From: Isoetes taiwanensis | Lineage: Eukaryota > Streptophyta > Lycopodiopsida > Isoetales > Isoetaceae | DNA length: 64,000 nt | NCBI GenBank assembly: GCA_021234155.1 | Contig: JAJEKV010000002.1 | Span: 1,599,882-1,663,881 of the forward strand | Reading direction: 5' to 3' | Shown here: positions 21,420 through 34,085 of the stretch, in pieces | How the letters are laid out: each line of letters begins with the position of its first letter | Position numbering within the stretch: position 1 is the stretch's first letter | Translations under genes and position numbers: made by a program | Notes under the pieces: model-generated | The model's input: the letters and a program-made list of their open reading frames with translations, nothing else | What the model was told of the DNA's origin: nothing | Databases searched by the model: none

Positions 21420-22880
21420 ATGAGTCATAATCGGGTAGATGAATCCACTATCTGCATATCATGTATAACATAATCGCTCTTCTCAGGGTATATGTATTTG
21501 AAGTCTTTGCATAGGTATGAAGTCATTCCATTTTTTTTCTCTTTGTTGTTGGGCATGGCAAGGCAACTCATAATTATGTTGCAAAATCTAAGTTCTAGAT
21601 GCACCTCAAGAAGCGGTGTCAAAATCTACATTGAAGAGACATCCAAACAAGGCACTCTACTAAACAATGAAAAGTTATTCACCCCCAATATTTCTATCCA
21701 CACCAATCAAGAGACTTCATCTATTGCCAGGATGAAGCAACACACAATGTAAACCATCTTATTCAAAGGTAAACCTAGCCATTTATATCGAATATTTAAA
21801 CTCTCAAATACTTAACCGTCAACTTTTATAGTTCACCAAGTAATATTGTGGCACAGCATCAACACAACGTATATCAATCCACTTACAACTGTTTGCAATT
21901 CTTTTCTTGATCTCCCTCAATTATATGCTGCCAAAAAAAACCTAATCATTCAATTTTGTTCTGCAAGAAATGCAATGAAGATCCTTTCATACAATCAAGT
22001 AAATCGTAGGCCAAACGATTCAAAATTATGTTATTATCAATTATATATGTTGCTTACATTCAACTATTTTCCCCTTGCTTTCTTTGCATGAAGTGGTTTT
22101 GCATGCCTCTAAAACATGTGCCTTTCGACCTTATATTAGGACTATAAGAACATAGAGCAGCCAATCAGAAATGCAGACTAGTTCTACAATGCATTCATAT
22201 ATCTTCAGTGGCGTAATAGTAAGCGTCTATGTAGAATCTTTAATATGCCTAAAACATTCTAACCACTTCATTCCATCTCTGCCATATCGTTGAACATTTG
22301 CCCAATGATATCTTCAGTACATATTATGCCTATCTAGATATATCTCTAGCTACAAATACAATAAAACACTAATTACCTTACGCAAAACTATGCTGCCAAC
22401 TTCACAGTTAGTTCAACTATATGTGTATGAAAGGGTTAAACATAAGTAACAATTACTTACGTGGAATATCACCAAAATATAAAAAGATTGCTACCCAACC
22501 ACATGGACCGCCCAATTAAATGAAGGGGCCACATATGTTTTTTTTGTTTGAAAACGTGCCACACATCTATACTTTTCATTCGAATGGTCCCGCTTTCACT
22601 CTGCCCCCATGGCCGACCCTCATCCTACAGCGTCGCATGCCATTGGATACAAAACATGCGTCTTTGAACCGAAGAAAAAGAATGGTCAAATTACCTATTG
22701 GGCCTTCGCTCTTTACCTTGGATCTTTACAAGTTTCTGTTTATCACAATACCTTTCCATAACGTACAAATAATATATTTTAGTGATTCTGCAACTATTTC
22801 TTACATTCTTTGTCTACAATCACATGGACTGCCCACCGAAGGTGGGCAATTTTCTAGTATTATTCCTAAGACAGAAACAA
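21420..22880. other. No gene recognised, AT-rich
   Basis: Short ORFs only. CACATGGACCGCCCA (near 22,501) and CACATGGACTGCCCA (near 22,822) form a weak repeat just before the copia remnant and may be debris of its flank. Confidence 0.4.
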
Positions 22881-24230
22881 ATGGTTGGAAGCTATGAATG
22901 AGGAACAAGAATCATTTGAAGATACCAGAACATATGATCTCGTGGAACATAATATAGGAGAAAATATCATAGAGAATAAATGGTTGTTCAAAATAAAAAC
23001 AAATGCAGAAGTAGGAAAGAAATATAATGCTAGGTTTGTAGCTCAAGGCTTTACACAAAAAAGGGATAAAGACTATGCCGAGACTTATTTTGCCATTGTC
23101 AAACTAACTGGTGTTAGGGTGTTGATGAGCTTGGAAAATGCACATGACCTTGAGTTACATCATATGGATGTCAAGACAACATTCGCAGAATTAGAGGAGA
23201 CAATAGATTTGAAACAACCTCATGGATTTGAAGAAGGAAAAAACATGGTATGGAAGTTAAATAAAGTTGCCTATGGGCTTAAACAAGCCTCTAGAGAGTG
23301 GTACAATTGCATAGATCAATTTCTTCGAGAATAAGGTTTTGAGAAACTGAAAAATGATGAAATTTTGTATAGGTGTCAAGTTGGAGATGAGTATTGCATA
23401 TTGCTCCTTATATGGACGACTATATTATGGCTGCCAACAGTGTTAAGATTTTAAATCACTGCAAAGAAGTACTTAAAGTGAGGTTCAGAATGATAGATCT
23501 AGGTGAGCTAAAGCAATTTCTAAGCATTGAAGTTCTTAGGAACAGAAAAAAGAGAAAAAGGAGGAGGACATGGAGAAAATGCCATCCAGAGCATTAATTG
23601 GTTGCCTAGTATATTTAGCAAATAATACACATCCTATTGTCAACATAGTCAGCAAGAAGTACCACAACCCACTTAGATATATGAACGGCACAAAGGACTA
23701 TAGTGTAACATGTAATATAAACAACTTATGTCTGCAAGCATACGGTGATGCTGACTGGACAAGAGATCAGAGTTGCAAAAAATCAACTTCTGTGTCATAT
23801 TACTAGAAGGAGGTCTTATCACTTGGAGAAAGAAAAGGTAAAATGCAATAGCCATGTCAATAGCAGAAACTGAATATGCTACTTCCTCATTAGTTGCTAA
23901 GGAGATAGCTTGGCTCAGAAGGTTGTTGAGTGAACTAAATTGTATGCAGAACGAGTCTACAACGATATTGACTAACAGGTAAAGCTGCATTGCCATTGCC
24001 AAAAATCATGTTCATCATGAGAGAACCAAACATATAGATCTCAACATTCATTTTATCAGGGACCTAGCTGAGAAGGGATATCTTCAAATGATGTATATTC
24101 ATACCATAGAACAGGTTGCTGATATATTTACAAAGGTCTCGCAGAAGACAAATTTACTCAGTTTGAAAAAGCTCTAAACATTATAGGAATACAAGACGTT
24201 GATGAAAACAAATATGTGTTGAAGGAGGAA
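22881..24230 (+). pseudogene. pol: Ty1/copia pol remnant (RT, RNase H)
   Basis: The open frame 22,885-23,334 codes for the copia RT start: NKWLFKIK...NARFVAQGFTQ, HHMDVKTTFA and VWKLNKVAYGLKQASREWY. Further pieces are LGELKQFLSIEV, then the RNase H part YGDADWTRDQSCKKSTS and, near 24,010-24,140, HVHHERTKHIDLNIHFIRD and VADIFTK, the conserved copia C-terminus. Stops interrupt each block, and gag, protease and integrase are absent. Not functional. Confidence 0.85.
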
Positions 24231-24640
24231 TGATAGAATATTGGAAAAAATTCATATCTTATTTGTTGTGGAACTAAGCATAAGGTTGGAGGTGACATGA
24301 ATTTGCCTTGTACATATTTATTGTGACCATTGAAAGTTAATGGTTACATGTAATTAAACTTGCTATATGTTTGAGGAGGTTTGGGTGACCGATTTGGAGC
24401 TATAACCATTCAAATGAATCCAGGTCAATATTGGCCTATAATCAAGGCAAATTGACGGGATTCATCTGTATATATTTGTAAACATAGATTAATCAAAGAC
24501 ATAGCTAATACTGAAGCATTCCGATTATATCTAGAGCATAAGAAACTGATTAGGTTATGATTGGTGAATGGTCAAAGCATCTACAATGATTGAGTCAATG
24601 CCAGTTCTACAGTAACTAAATAATAAAAGTCCAAGGGTTT
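24221..24640 (+). repeat. Copia polypurine tract and probable LTR remnant
   Basis: GAAGGAGGAA ends at 24,230 and is followed by TGATAGAATATTGG, as expected for a 3' LTR start ~50 nt after the copia pol stop. No second LTR copy is visible upstream, so the right end is only estimated. Confidence 0.5.
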
Positions 24641-24743
24641 GCATTTAAATCAAACTCAATAGTTGAGTAGTGACAAAGGAATTTATGCATTTGACATTGA
24701 ATTTCGCTGAGTATGCATTAAGTTGTTTACATTGAATACCATC

Positions 24744-24962
24744 AATTAGTACTACTAGGGTTAAACAAGGGTGTCCTATACCCCCTACTTTGTTCGGATT
24801 GTTTGTCGACCAGTTGGAAGAATGGATAGCGCAATTCAGAGGGGATGGCATGGTTGTAGGTGGGTATATACTGCTTATATTATTGTATGCATATGATATA
24901 GTTATTTTATCTAGATCGGTAGTAGGCATGGAAAAAGATTTAGATGCCTTATCTCTCTGTAT
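24744..24962 (+). pseudogene. LINE reverse transcriptase fragment
   Basis: Codes for VKQGCPIPPTLFGLFVDQLEEW and then LLILLYAYDIVILS, the RT palm motifs with the usual Y-A-D-D changed to Y-A-Y-D. Only ~70 codons. It lies directly upstream of an endonuclease-first LINE in the same orientation, so domain order across the join is RT then EN and must come from two insertions or a rearrangement. Confidence 0.7.
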
Positions 24963-26925
24963 GTGGACCGAGATCTGACTCCGGCACAGCAGGAGGACCG
25001 CAGGCATGAGTTGGAGAAAGTCAAGAGTGTCCGCAAACAGGGAGGGGCAGCAGGGCTGGTCGGGGAAAGGATGCAGATCTTCAGGCCACCAAATATTGAT
25101 GCAAGCACCTCAAACTCTCGAGGCCCTTCTGCTGCGATCCCATGTGGCGGCCTGCTACTTCCCACATGCCGAGAGCAACTTCTATCACAACCATCCGTGT
25201 GTGGATAGGTTGGAGCACTATGTCGATCTATACAATGACATACAACAGCACAAGCAGGAGGGTAGAATCATGCTCGTTGGAGACTTCAATGCCCGCACTG
25301 GCACGGAACAACCGATGAGATTTGACCCTCTGACAGATGATGTGTTGCAGCTGAACCCTTCAGAAGGAGCTTGGCCACAGTCATCAGCTGACATTTAGGT
25401 CTCGCGCTATGGGAGGCAGCTATTGCTACTCTGCAGTATCCTTGACCTAGTGATTTGTAATGGACTAGCACAATGGCTGTCCTCCAGCCAGCACACTTCC
25501 AGGCAGGAGAACCAGGGAGGTGGGTCCAGCGTAGTAGACTATGTTTTGGTGGCCGAGCAAGACATGCATCTCGTCAAACATTTTTTAGTGGGGATAGCTG
25601 GTAGGGATGAGGAGGTGGATCTGGACCACCTGCCGCTCTACTTGCAACTGGGTTGGCAGGTTGCTCCAGATGCCAGTCCAACACCTCCTCGTGTGCCCCA
25701 GCTCAGACTGGACTATGAGTGCGCTCCTACTTACTCCCATATGCTTATGGAGGATCTGGCAAGCATCTCACAATGCTCAATGCTGGAACGGCAGGCAGGC
25801 AGACTCATTGACGTCCTCAGGGCTGCTACAGAGAGGTGTTTTGGGAGAAGTCACCCCCGACAAACCTCGAGAGCGGCCTTTCCGCGTAACCAGCAGTTCG
25901 ATGCCGAGTGCAAAGAACGCAAACACTGGCTCTGCCAAGTCATAGACCCTGCTCTACGCGCAGATGCAGTCAAGCAATACCGCACTTTCCTTAAGGTTAG
26001 AAAGGCCAGGTACATTGCGGCCCATCAACACGAAATGTTCTTCCTCCTGGAACGTCATCCCAGGATCTTCTGGCAAAGAGTGCTCAAGAGGTCAGTGCCG
26101 CGACACGGGCGGCATTACCCCCCCAGCAGGGCCCAGTACTGGAAATCACAGAGGCCGAGATAGCGCAGGGGCTGCAACGTCTAGCCAATGGAAACGCACC
26201 AGACCTTAACGGCATGCAGGCAGCGTTACTCAAGTGGGCAGGACCATCCATAGCACCGGTACTAATCGACATGTTCAACAAGGCATTGCGGGAAGGTTTT
26301 CCTCTGCAATGGACCACTAGCAGGGTTGTCCCAATCTGCAAGACAGGAGACGCGCATTGCCAGCCAATTACCAGATCATCATGATCAATCAGTGTTTGCA
26401 AAGCTCCTTGCTGGGATCCTCGAGCGGCAGTTGACAGGATGGGCAGAGGCAGAAGAAGTGCAGGCACTCACACAGGCAGGATTCAGGCCGAGGCACTCAA
26501 CCATAGATCATATCTGGTTGGGGACAGCATGAACCGTCGGAAGATCTGTATTGCTGCTTCGTAGACTTCGCCAAGGCTTTTGACATTGTGCCTTGGGAAA
26601 AGCTGTGGGCAGGATTGCAGCAGCTAGACGTCCTGCCAAACTGCAGAACGTGGTGTACAGGTTATATGAGATATGCACCGGCCGGCTGTAACCAGCAGGC
26701 CAACCATTCAAGAGCAGTATCGGGGTCCGCCAGGGATGCTCTCTCTCTCTCCCACACTATTTGCCTGTATATTGATCAGCTGGAGAGATGGCTCGCTGAT
26801 AATGGAGGCACTGGAGCTCACCTCCTATACCAGATCATCAAGCAGCTGATCTATGCTGACGATGTGGACCTCCTAGCACACGCTCAGGCAAACATGCAAT
26901 GCCATCTCGGCATTCGGTGTTGCTA
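24963..26925 (+). pseudogene. RTE-like LINE ORF2, endonuclease plus partial RT
   Basis: Apurinic-type endonuclease blocks are readable in three frames: YFPHAESNFYHNHPCVDRLE, IMLVGDFNARTG (the G-D-F-N catalytic motif) and SVVDYVLVAEQD...DHLPLYLQL (25,150-25,660). A linker (25,680-26,100, open frame 25,423-26,163) leads to RT blocks: MFNKALREGFPLQWT, AGFRPRHSTIDHIW, CFVDFAKAFDIVPWEKLW, and at 26,730-26,860 the GVRQGCSLS-like and YADDVDLLAHAQ segments. It ends soon after the RT YADD with no 3' end. Multiple frame breaks, inactive. Confidence 0.8.
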
Positions 26926-28759
26926 GGTGAGATTGAATTGAATCAAGATATGTGTGATTGAGAATGCTGCCCGGGATGGCTAATGCATATGGGGAACAAT
27001 GATTCGACCACTAGCAAACGAATAGTGCTCGTGCTGAACATTTGAAGATTAGCTAGTAAATATTATTGTTTCATTGGTATATACTTGGTAATTGGCACTA
27101 GATATTAAAAGAAGATAGTTCAATAGTTGAATATTGTCTTGCAAATTCTTTCAATAGCTCGTGGTCCATCCCTTCCTCGTGCATTTGGGGTGGTTGATAC
27201 TAGCAATCTCACAAATAGGGCGTCGAAGTTAGAGCTCTTGGCTATGACGATGATTTGCATTCCATAGGAGCCTAGGCATTTTATTTTCAGGATTGACAGC
27301 TTATTTCAATTTTGTGGAAATAAATGGAGATGGAGTATTTTTGGGTCGAAAAAAAATAAAAAATAAAAGCAAAAACCTGACCGCGCTTTGTGTCGAAAAA
27401 AAAGGAAAATTTGAAAATTTTAGTTTTGGCATGTTATGGGATTTGTGTTATGTTTAATAAACTATGTGTTATTCATGAAATTGCCCATGCTTTTTGAATT
27501 TTTATATTTATTTCAAAAAACCAACATCTCTCATAATAGACCAAAACATAAACATAAACATAAAACCAACCATAAACATGCAACCATAAACATAAGGATA
27601 ATGCAAACATAAACATAAACGTCAACCATAAACATCAACCATAAATGTCAACCATAAAAACATGCATAAAATCTTTTATGGCTACTGGAATAATACAACC
27701 ACTAGGTCCATTACAGTCCTTGCCTTTACTTGGAACCATAGGAGTGTGTCTAATGATTGCGGGTTTTGTTGTTCTCATCCTAAATGGATTGTGTGGCACA
27801 CAAACGCGAGGAACCGAATCCTTTGGAACACGGGGCGAGCACGACGCAAGTCAGGGACCCGCGTTGTAGCATGCAACAACAAGGTGAAATGCATGAAATG
27901 CACTTCCCAACTTCCAACTCAATCTGAACACGCACAAATTCCACAAGTCAAGGCCCTCAGTGGAAGTAGAGATATGGGTGATATCATACCTGCTCCTAAG
28001 GTTCCTAGGGCCGAACTCAGCTGTGACTAGTAAGCTTCTAAACTATGGGCCGCACTATGCTCTAATATAAGTGGTGTGATCTTCGCGCACAAAGTGTTGC
28101 TTCCAGTGTAATATATTTGACCCTATCCTCAAAGGACATGGGAGCAGAACCCTAGCCTATTGCATCTAATTTTTCAACCTTGTCAGTAACACTTTTGTCT
28201 TAGGAAAGACTCTGATCCTCAATTCCAACTCCCTTCTTTTTAGGAAATAGTAATATATAAATAGGGCATGTCTTCAATTGTGCACTTTAAGATTGTAAGA
28301 TGATCTATCGCTCGATGATGCTTGCATGTTTTGTTGGTTACTACAGGTGCCAGGCACACCCCCACATTTTCCACTTGGATAAACGTGCATTTATCTACAT
28401 GGAAAAACTTGGATGCATTTCAATTGTATTAGGCTATAAGATGTTGGAATTGAGATTATTTTGAATTGTGCGACTTACTTCCTTCGTCAATAAATAAGTA
28501 GCTTCAAGCAGCTAGAAAGTTAGCCTTAGATCTGTACTCTCAAAACTCCTCCAGGAGAAGATAACCCTCACCCTATCCCCACCCTTGATATCCCATGTCC
28601 CTCTCCAGCTGAGGTACCAAGTGGTTCTAACTCGAGCAGTTTGTTTCATAAGCAAAGTTGGAGTTACATTTGAGGACCACGTGAAAGTTTTTTGCGACTA
28701 TAATTTTATGTACATTTGACTTATGAGAAATAAGAAATATACTTATGTTGCCATGCTCC
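26926..28759. other. No gene recognised
   Basis: Apart from the ATAAACAT-rich minisatellite below, only short ORFs. The plus-strand frames at 27,645-28,030 have no recognisable domain. Confidence 0.4.
27541..27668 (+). repeat. CATAAACATAAA minisatellite
   Basis: Irregular tandem copies of ACCATAAACATAAA-like units (CATAAACATAAACATAAAAC, CAACCATAAACATGCAACCA, CAACCATAAATGT). Confidence 0.8.
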
Positions 28760-30165
28760 ATATTTTGTGAAATTTACCTGATCATTCTGTTGCGAAACCT
28801 CTTTCAAATGCCTTAGTTCAAACTACTTGTATTTCTTCAAGCTGATTCTCTTTTTTCTCTAAGACTGCTTGTACCTGAAATAGCATAATTAAACAACATA
28901 AATGATTGAAAAAGCGGGCATGTTCCCAAGTTTGTGATAGAAATCAATGCACAGATGGAATTAGTGATTGAACAAAATTTGTGATGGAAACCAATGCACA
29001 GGCTTGTGGGCATACTCCAATTTTTTTCTACCTCCAGCAGTTGTTTGTCATCCTCAAGTTTCTATCTAGATATGGGAAGCTCATGGCATGCCTGAGAAAA
29101 CCAATTTAGATAAGACTATTGTGATAGAATCTTTTGTTCCAATGTTTGCGTAATACACTCTGAGTAATACCTTTCATTTCTAACGGCCTTAGTTAAATCC
29201 TCCTATATAACGAACAAATTTGTTTACTTTAATCATAACTCTTACCACAAATAATCCAAGAGGTGAAAACTTATCTTTTCTTTCTGCTGAACATTCATAT
29301 TGGATAAATGACGCTCCAAAAACTTGTCCGCCATCTGCAATGGTTGAAAGACATAAAAGATCATAATACTCCCATACTAAGAACAAGATTTAACATGAGT
29401 ATGCCAATGCAAAATATTTTATGTTTATGCAATACAGCTCATTACTTTTCACATCTAAAATCTGTTTCATCTTAATGTGCTCAGCTCGAGAAATTGCTAG
29501 TGCTTGTTGATAGGCCTCAATCAAAGTCTTCGTGCTCAGCAACTTTTCCTTGGTGCGAACTGAAAATGCCAAAGAGAGAAAAAAAATAGTCCTAAGAAAC
29601 TACAAACCAATTATTTGTTTGAGGCTGCAAAAACTCAATGATTTCCTCGAAAGACTCTTCAATGTCTACCATCTGAAAGATGCATTGTCCATCGAGTCTC
29701 TCAAGGTTCCTTTGCTGCTCTATGCGGTCTTCTTTCTCTAAGCTATTTTACCCAAGAAATACAATAAAATCTTTATCCTTACATTACAGACTTCTGATTC
29801 TGTCATCTTCAGTTTCTGGACAAGCCCTACGTGATCTCCATTCTCTCATCATAAGTTAGCCTTTTTTGCAACTTCTGTTGTAGAAAGCTTTGATGTGATT
29901 TGGCTGTGAAAGGATCAACATTAAATCTAATTTAATTCGAGTGTTTTACGAATCAAGAAGTAAGACCCACTAAAGTATCTTCTTGTAGCTGGGCCTCTAA
30001 CTTGTGCATGATTCCAATAATTTGATCACATAAGGTTTTAATGGACAAGAAATTAAAATCAAGCCCGTTCCAGAGCTCTGACTCCCTATTTGGCTTCTCT
30101 TTTAACATTTGTTCTCGTTATGGGATTCTGAAGCTTTAACTGGAGGCTACACAACAATTCTTCTT
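28760..30165 (-). pseudogene. ZYP1-like synaptonemal-complex gene remnant, copy A
   Basis: Minus-strand exon-like segments with AG/GT borders. One, near 30,120-29,990, reads ELWNGLDFNFLSIKTLCDQI and ends LEAQLQED. Near 29,560-29,440 a second reads VRTKEKLLSTKTLIEAYQQALA. The first resembles the N-terminal coiled-coil of ZYP1, the plant transverse-filament protein of the synaptonemal complex (LW-GL-SK-SSTK-LCDQ-T). Frame breaks are present. Copy A is a ~1 kb tandem duplicate of copy B, and its left part is inverted relative to 32,400-32,880. Confidence 0.5.
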
Positions 30166-30199
30166 ATTTTTGAAGCGAAACGTACCAAGTAAAAGCTAA

Positions 30200-31540
30200 A
30201 AATGTTGTGAACTTTTAGGTGGTAAAACTCTCTTCCGTTCTTGTATCTGACTTCATAATTGCATCAATTTTGGGCTCTACACATTTGATCTCTGTGAAGG
30301 CAGGACATATTATTGAGAGAAAGGGGCTCTCCTGAACATTTGATCTCCGTCCTTGTCCTCCATCTGCAATGGTTGAAAGACACAAGAGATTATAATACTC
30401 CCATGCTAAGAACAAGATTTAACATACACATACCAATGCAAAATATTTTGCGTTTATGCAATCCAGTTCATTACTTTTTGTATCTGAAACCTGTTTCATC
30501 TTATCGTGCTCAGCTTGAGAAATTGCTAGTGCTTGTTCATAGGCCTCAATCAAAGTCTTCAGGTTCAAGAACTCTTCCTTGGTGCGAACTGAAAATGCCA
30601 GAGAGAGAAAAAATCACTCCTAAGAAACTACAAACCAATTATTTATTTATTTGAGGCTACAAAAGCTCACTGATTTCCACGGAAGAATCTTGAATGTCTA
30701 CAATCTGAGAGGTGCATTGTCCATTGAGTCTTTCAAGGTGCTTTTGCTGCTCTGTGCACTCTTCTTTCCGTAAAACGAGATGTCAGATGCTTGACTAGCT
30801 ATTTTACTCTGGAAACACAATAAAACCTTTATCCTTACATTTACAGGCTTCTGATTCGGCCTTCTTCTTCAATTTTCGGACAAGGCCTTTGATTGTGACT
30901 TCCATTTTGTCGTGATATGCTAGCCTTTCTTGCAATTGCAGTTGTAGAAAGCTTTGATGTGATTCGGCTGTGAAAGGATAACGTTAAACCAAATTTAATT
31001 TCGAGTGTTTTGCAAATCATGTAGTAAGACCCACTAACCTTCTTGTAGCTGGACTAACCTTCTTGTAGCTGGTCCTCTAATTCGTGCATGGTTTTAGCAA
31101 TCTGATCGCATAAAGCTTTATTGGACAAGAATTTGGAATCAAGCCCATTCCAGATCTCTGAGTTTTCCTTTAGCTTCACTTTCAACATTGCATTCTCATT
31201 ATGGATTCTTGAAGATTTAGCTGGAGGCTACACACCAATTCTTCTGATTTTTGAAGCGAAAAGTACCAAGTAAAAATAAAAATGTTGTGAACTTTGAATT
31301 GATAAAACTCTCTGCCGTTCTCGTATCCGACTTCATAATTGCATCAACTTTCAAATCTTCTGAATATTTGGTCTCTCTAAGAAGGGCACTAACGGATTGA
31401 GAAGGCTGATCCATGATAAACGTCGCCATAGCTCCAGTAGTTCTACGATCTGCCATTGAAGAAAGGTCCCAATAATTTTCCATGGTTTTTTCCATGTATA
31501 TGATGTATATGAAGTCCTTGTATGAAGTATGCCAACATTT
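30200..31540 (-). pseudogene. ZYP1-like gene remnant, copy B
   Basis: Best-preserved set of coiled-coil exons. From 5' to 3': 31,476-31,300 (ADRRTTGAMATFIMDQPSQS...), 31,215-31,060 (NENAMLKVKLKENSEIWNGL then DSKFLSNKALCDQ), 30,975-30,845 (FLQLQLQERLAYHDKMEVTI then KGLVRKLKKKAESE), 30,775-30,660 (EQQKHLERLNGQ) and 30,590-30,460 (TKEEFLNLKTLIEAYEQALA). They are rich in Glu/Lys heptads. Similarity to ZYP1/ZEP1 is clearest in NENA.L.VK.KE...W.GL.SK...K.LCDQ. Only an N-terminal fraction is present, so I call it a partial gene or pseudogene; another coiled-coil family is possible. Confidence 0.5.
31034..31072 (-). repeat. 20-bp tandem duplication at a splice donor
   Basis: ACTAACCTTCTTGTAGCTGG occurs twice head to tail. 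On the minus strand each copy contains CAAGAAG|GTTAGT, so the ZYP1-like exon has two equivalent donors. Confidence 0.75.
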
Positions 31541-32399
31541 GATGTCCGACATTTGATATCCACCGCCATAGTCAAGGCCATAGTCAAGGCTCTATGCACT
31601 TGCAAAAGACGCTCCTGGCCAATCCTTTGAACACCAAAAACACCATTGAAAGCTTAAACTTCAATACAGTTTTGGCATACTTGTACATGCCCCAAAACCA
31701 TGGAAAAATGTTGGGGCCTTTGAAAACAAATACTACTAGACTTCGGCCGTATTTAACTTTCCAAAATGCAACGGTACTTCCGTCAGAGCTATGGCGCCGG
31801 ATTAGCCTCCTCAATCCATTAGGGGCCTCTAATATTGCTTCTTGATTCACAACATCCCTATTGTTTCTCCCAAGAGTAGACCATAATGCCTGTCCAAATG
31901 ACCCAACAACTCGGGTCTGCGAATGAATATTTAGATATATTTGCCATTAGGATGCATTGGGAGTCATCAAAGAAACATCTGATTGAACTGCAAATTTGGC
32001 AAATTATCTTTCTTCGCCCATACTGATTCTAACAAAACAAATACCTTAGTAAGAATGTGCCAGATGAAGTTAACAAACCAGAAAGAGCCTTACATTTTGT
32101 TTTTGCATCTGCTGGAATTCTCACTGCACTTAGAGACAGAAAGATAGCATACCTCTTTCTATGGTAAGGATTAGACTTGGGCCTCATAAGCATCATCCTC
32201 GAATGTACAATTCGAAATAAATTCTTCTACATATGCGCCTATCTTAACCCCATTTCCAAGGTATATTATTATGGCTAATGCTGGTACATCTACAATGCAA
32301 ACTCTGCCATAAGCAGTGCAACGCAACCCCATCTGGTGCATGATAAACATTAATCCAAAGCTCTATTCACAACTTCATCATTCTTATCCAAAATGAATG
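31541..32399. other. No gene recognised
   Basis: Overlapping short ORFs on both strands (31,584-31,850) have no recognisable domain. This is the centre of the inverted arrangement between ZYP1-like copies A/B (minus) and C (plus). Confidence 0.35.
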
Positions 32400-34085
32400 T
32401 TTTGCAAAAAGAGAAGGTCAACTTTCACCTCTTGGTAAGAGTTATGTTTTAAGTAAACAAAGTTGTTCGTTATGCAAAAGGATTTAACTAAGACCATACT
32501 GGAAATGAAAGGTAATGCTCAAAGTGTATTATGAGAGCAAGCACGGGTGCAAACGATTGCATTGTTGGAACAAGAGATTCTATCACAATAGTCCTATCTA
32601 AATTGGTTTTTTCAGGCATGCCATGAGCTTTCCATATCTAGAAAACCAAGGTATGCCCACAAGCCTGTGCATTGGTCATCGCAAACTTTGTTCAATCGCC
32701 AATTCCATTTGTTGATTTCAATCACAAACTTGGGAACAAGTCCGTTTTTCCAATCATTTATGCCGTTTAATTATGCCATTCCAGATACAAGCAGTCGTAG
32801 AGGGAAAAGACAATCAGCGTGAAGAAATGCAAGCAGAACTAAGGCATGTGAAAGAGATTTCACAACCGAATGATCAGGTAAAATATATAGATCTTAGCCC
32901 TGCCCATGTAGGATAATTATATCTGGAAACTTATCAAAATTGATATCTAAGGAGCTGCGAAAGATGCTTTTGTGAATTAACATACTGATTATGAAGTTAT
33001 TATGGATTCACGATGCTTACCGTCTAACTTTCCAGGCGGAATCTGAAAAACAGCAGTACTATGAAGAACGACTAGCGCTGTCTGCACAAAATCTGCAAAA
33101 TTTTCAACAGGAGCATGCAAGTCAGGTAAAATAAAAATTAATTTGATGTATATTTCAATTCAAGCAAAGTTAATTCTTGCCACAGTTAGACAACTTTGGA
33201 CTCTCATGAGCAAGATAAGACACTAACAATTTCGTAGTTAGAGGTTGTCCATGAGATAGCTTGCCTTGAAATCAGAGAGGCATGTGTTAGTGCGAAGTGT
33301 TAAATGTAACATTTAGTTTTATGTCCACTCTCTAGTTATGTATGACATCTTAATGAATATGTTTTTATGCTTGCAAACCTTGAGTATGGGAAATGGCAAG
33401 GAAATTCTGGAGGCAGAACAGCACAGAAAGATAGCAGAGGTATGCTTCTATTTTTAACAATGAATATGTTTTTATGCTTGCAAACCTTGAGTATGGGAAA
33501 TGGCAATAGATTAACGCAAAGCCAGTTTGGAGAACATGAGAATTTTGAGTGTGCAAGCGAGAAAAGAATTTTGAGTACGTTGAGGGCTCCAAGTATTTGC
33601 ATGGCTTTAAACCTATCATTGTATTACCTTTAAGCCAATTAAGATACTCATTTCTTCCACTTGGGAATATGATACATCAAAGAGTGCCTTATGTGATTTG
33701 TCTTTTGAGGTGAGAGTGTCAGGACGAAAATTGTATTATATTTTTTAGGATCAGGATGTTCGAGGATGTCTCTAACAGATTATAGAAAATAAGCTGCCTT
33801 GGAATGGCGTTGAAGATAAGAACAGTATGACAATCTTAGGACTATTTTTTTGTGTGATTGATCATAGCTATTTACAACTATAATTTTTGGGAGTGCAGGT
33901 CACTCAGGAACAGCTTAAGGTTGCCACAAAAGGAAAGAGGAAATGGGTAAGAATGAACATGGTATTTTAGTCAAGTTAATCTGGAGCACTGATTCTATAT
34001 TCTTTTTTCTCTAGGAGAACTGTAAATTAGAAGATGCTAGAAGGAAGCGTGGGAAGATAAATAAGCGATTGCAGAGCTGCGGATG
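32400..34085 (+). pseudogene. ZYP1-like remnant, copy C, opposite strand
   Basis: The left part (32,400-32,880) is an inverted, diverged copy of 28,760-29,290. Exon-like segments follow, each bounded by CAG / CAG|GTA: QAVVEGKDNQREEMQAEL then RHVKEISQPNDQ (32,790-32,878), QAESEKQQYYEERLALSAQN then LQNFQQEHASQ (33,036-33,125), EQLKVATKGKRKW (about 33,910) and ENCKLEDARRKRGKINKRL (34,018-34,075). KEISQPNDQ and the EEHAS-like end resemble the C-terminal coiled-coil of ZYP1. Fragmentary. Confidence 0.4.

Noticed and set aside
27645-28030. Possible small gene with 122-codon frame
   Set aside because: No domain, frames overlap in several registers, and it lies next to a minisatellite; no evidence beyond being open.
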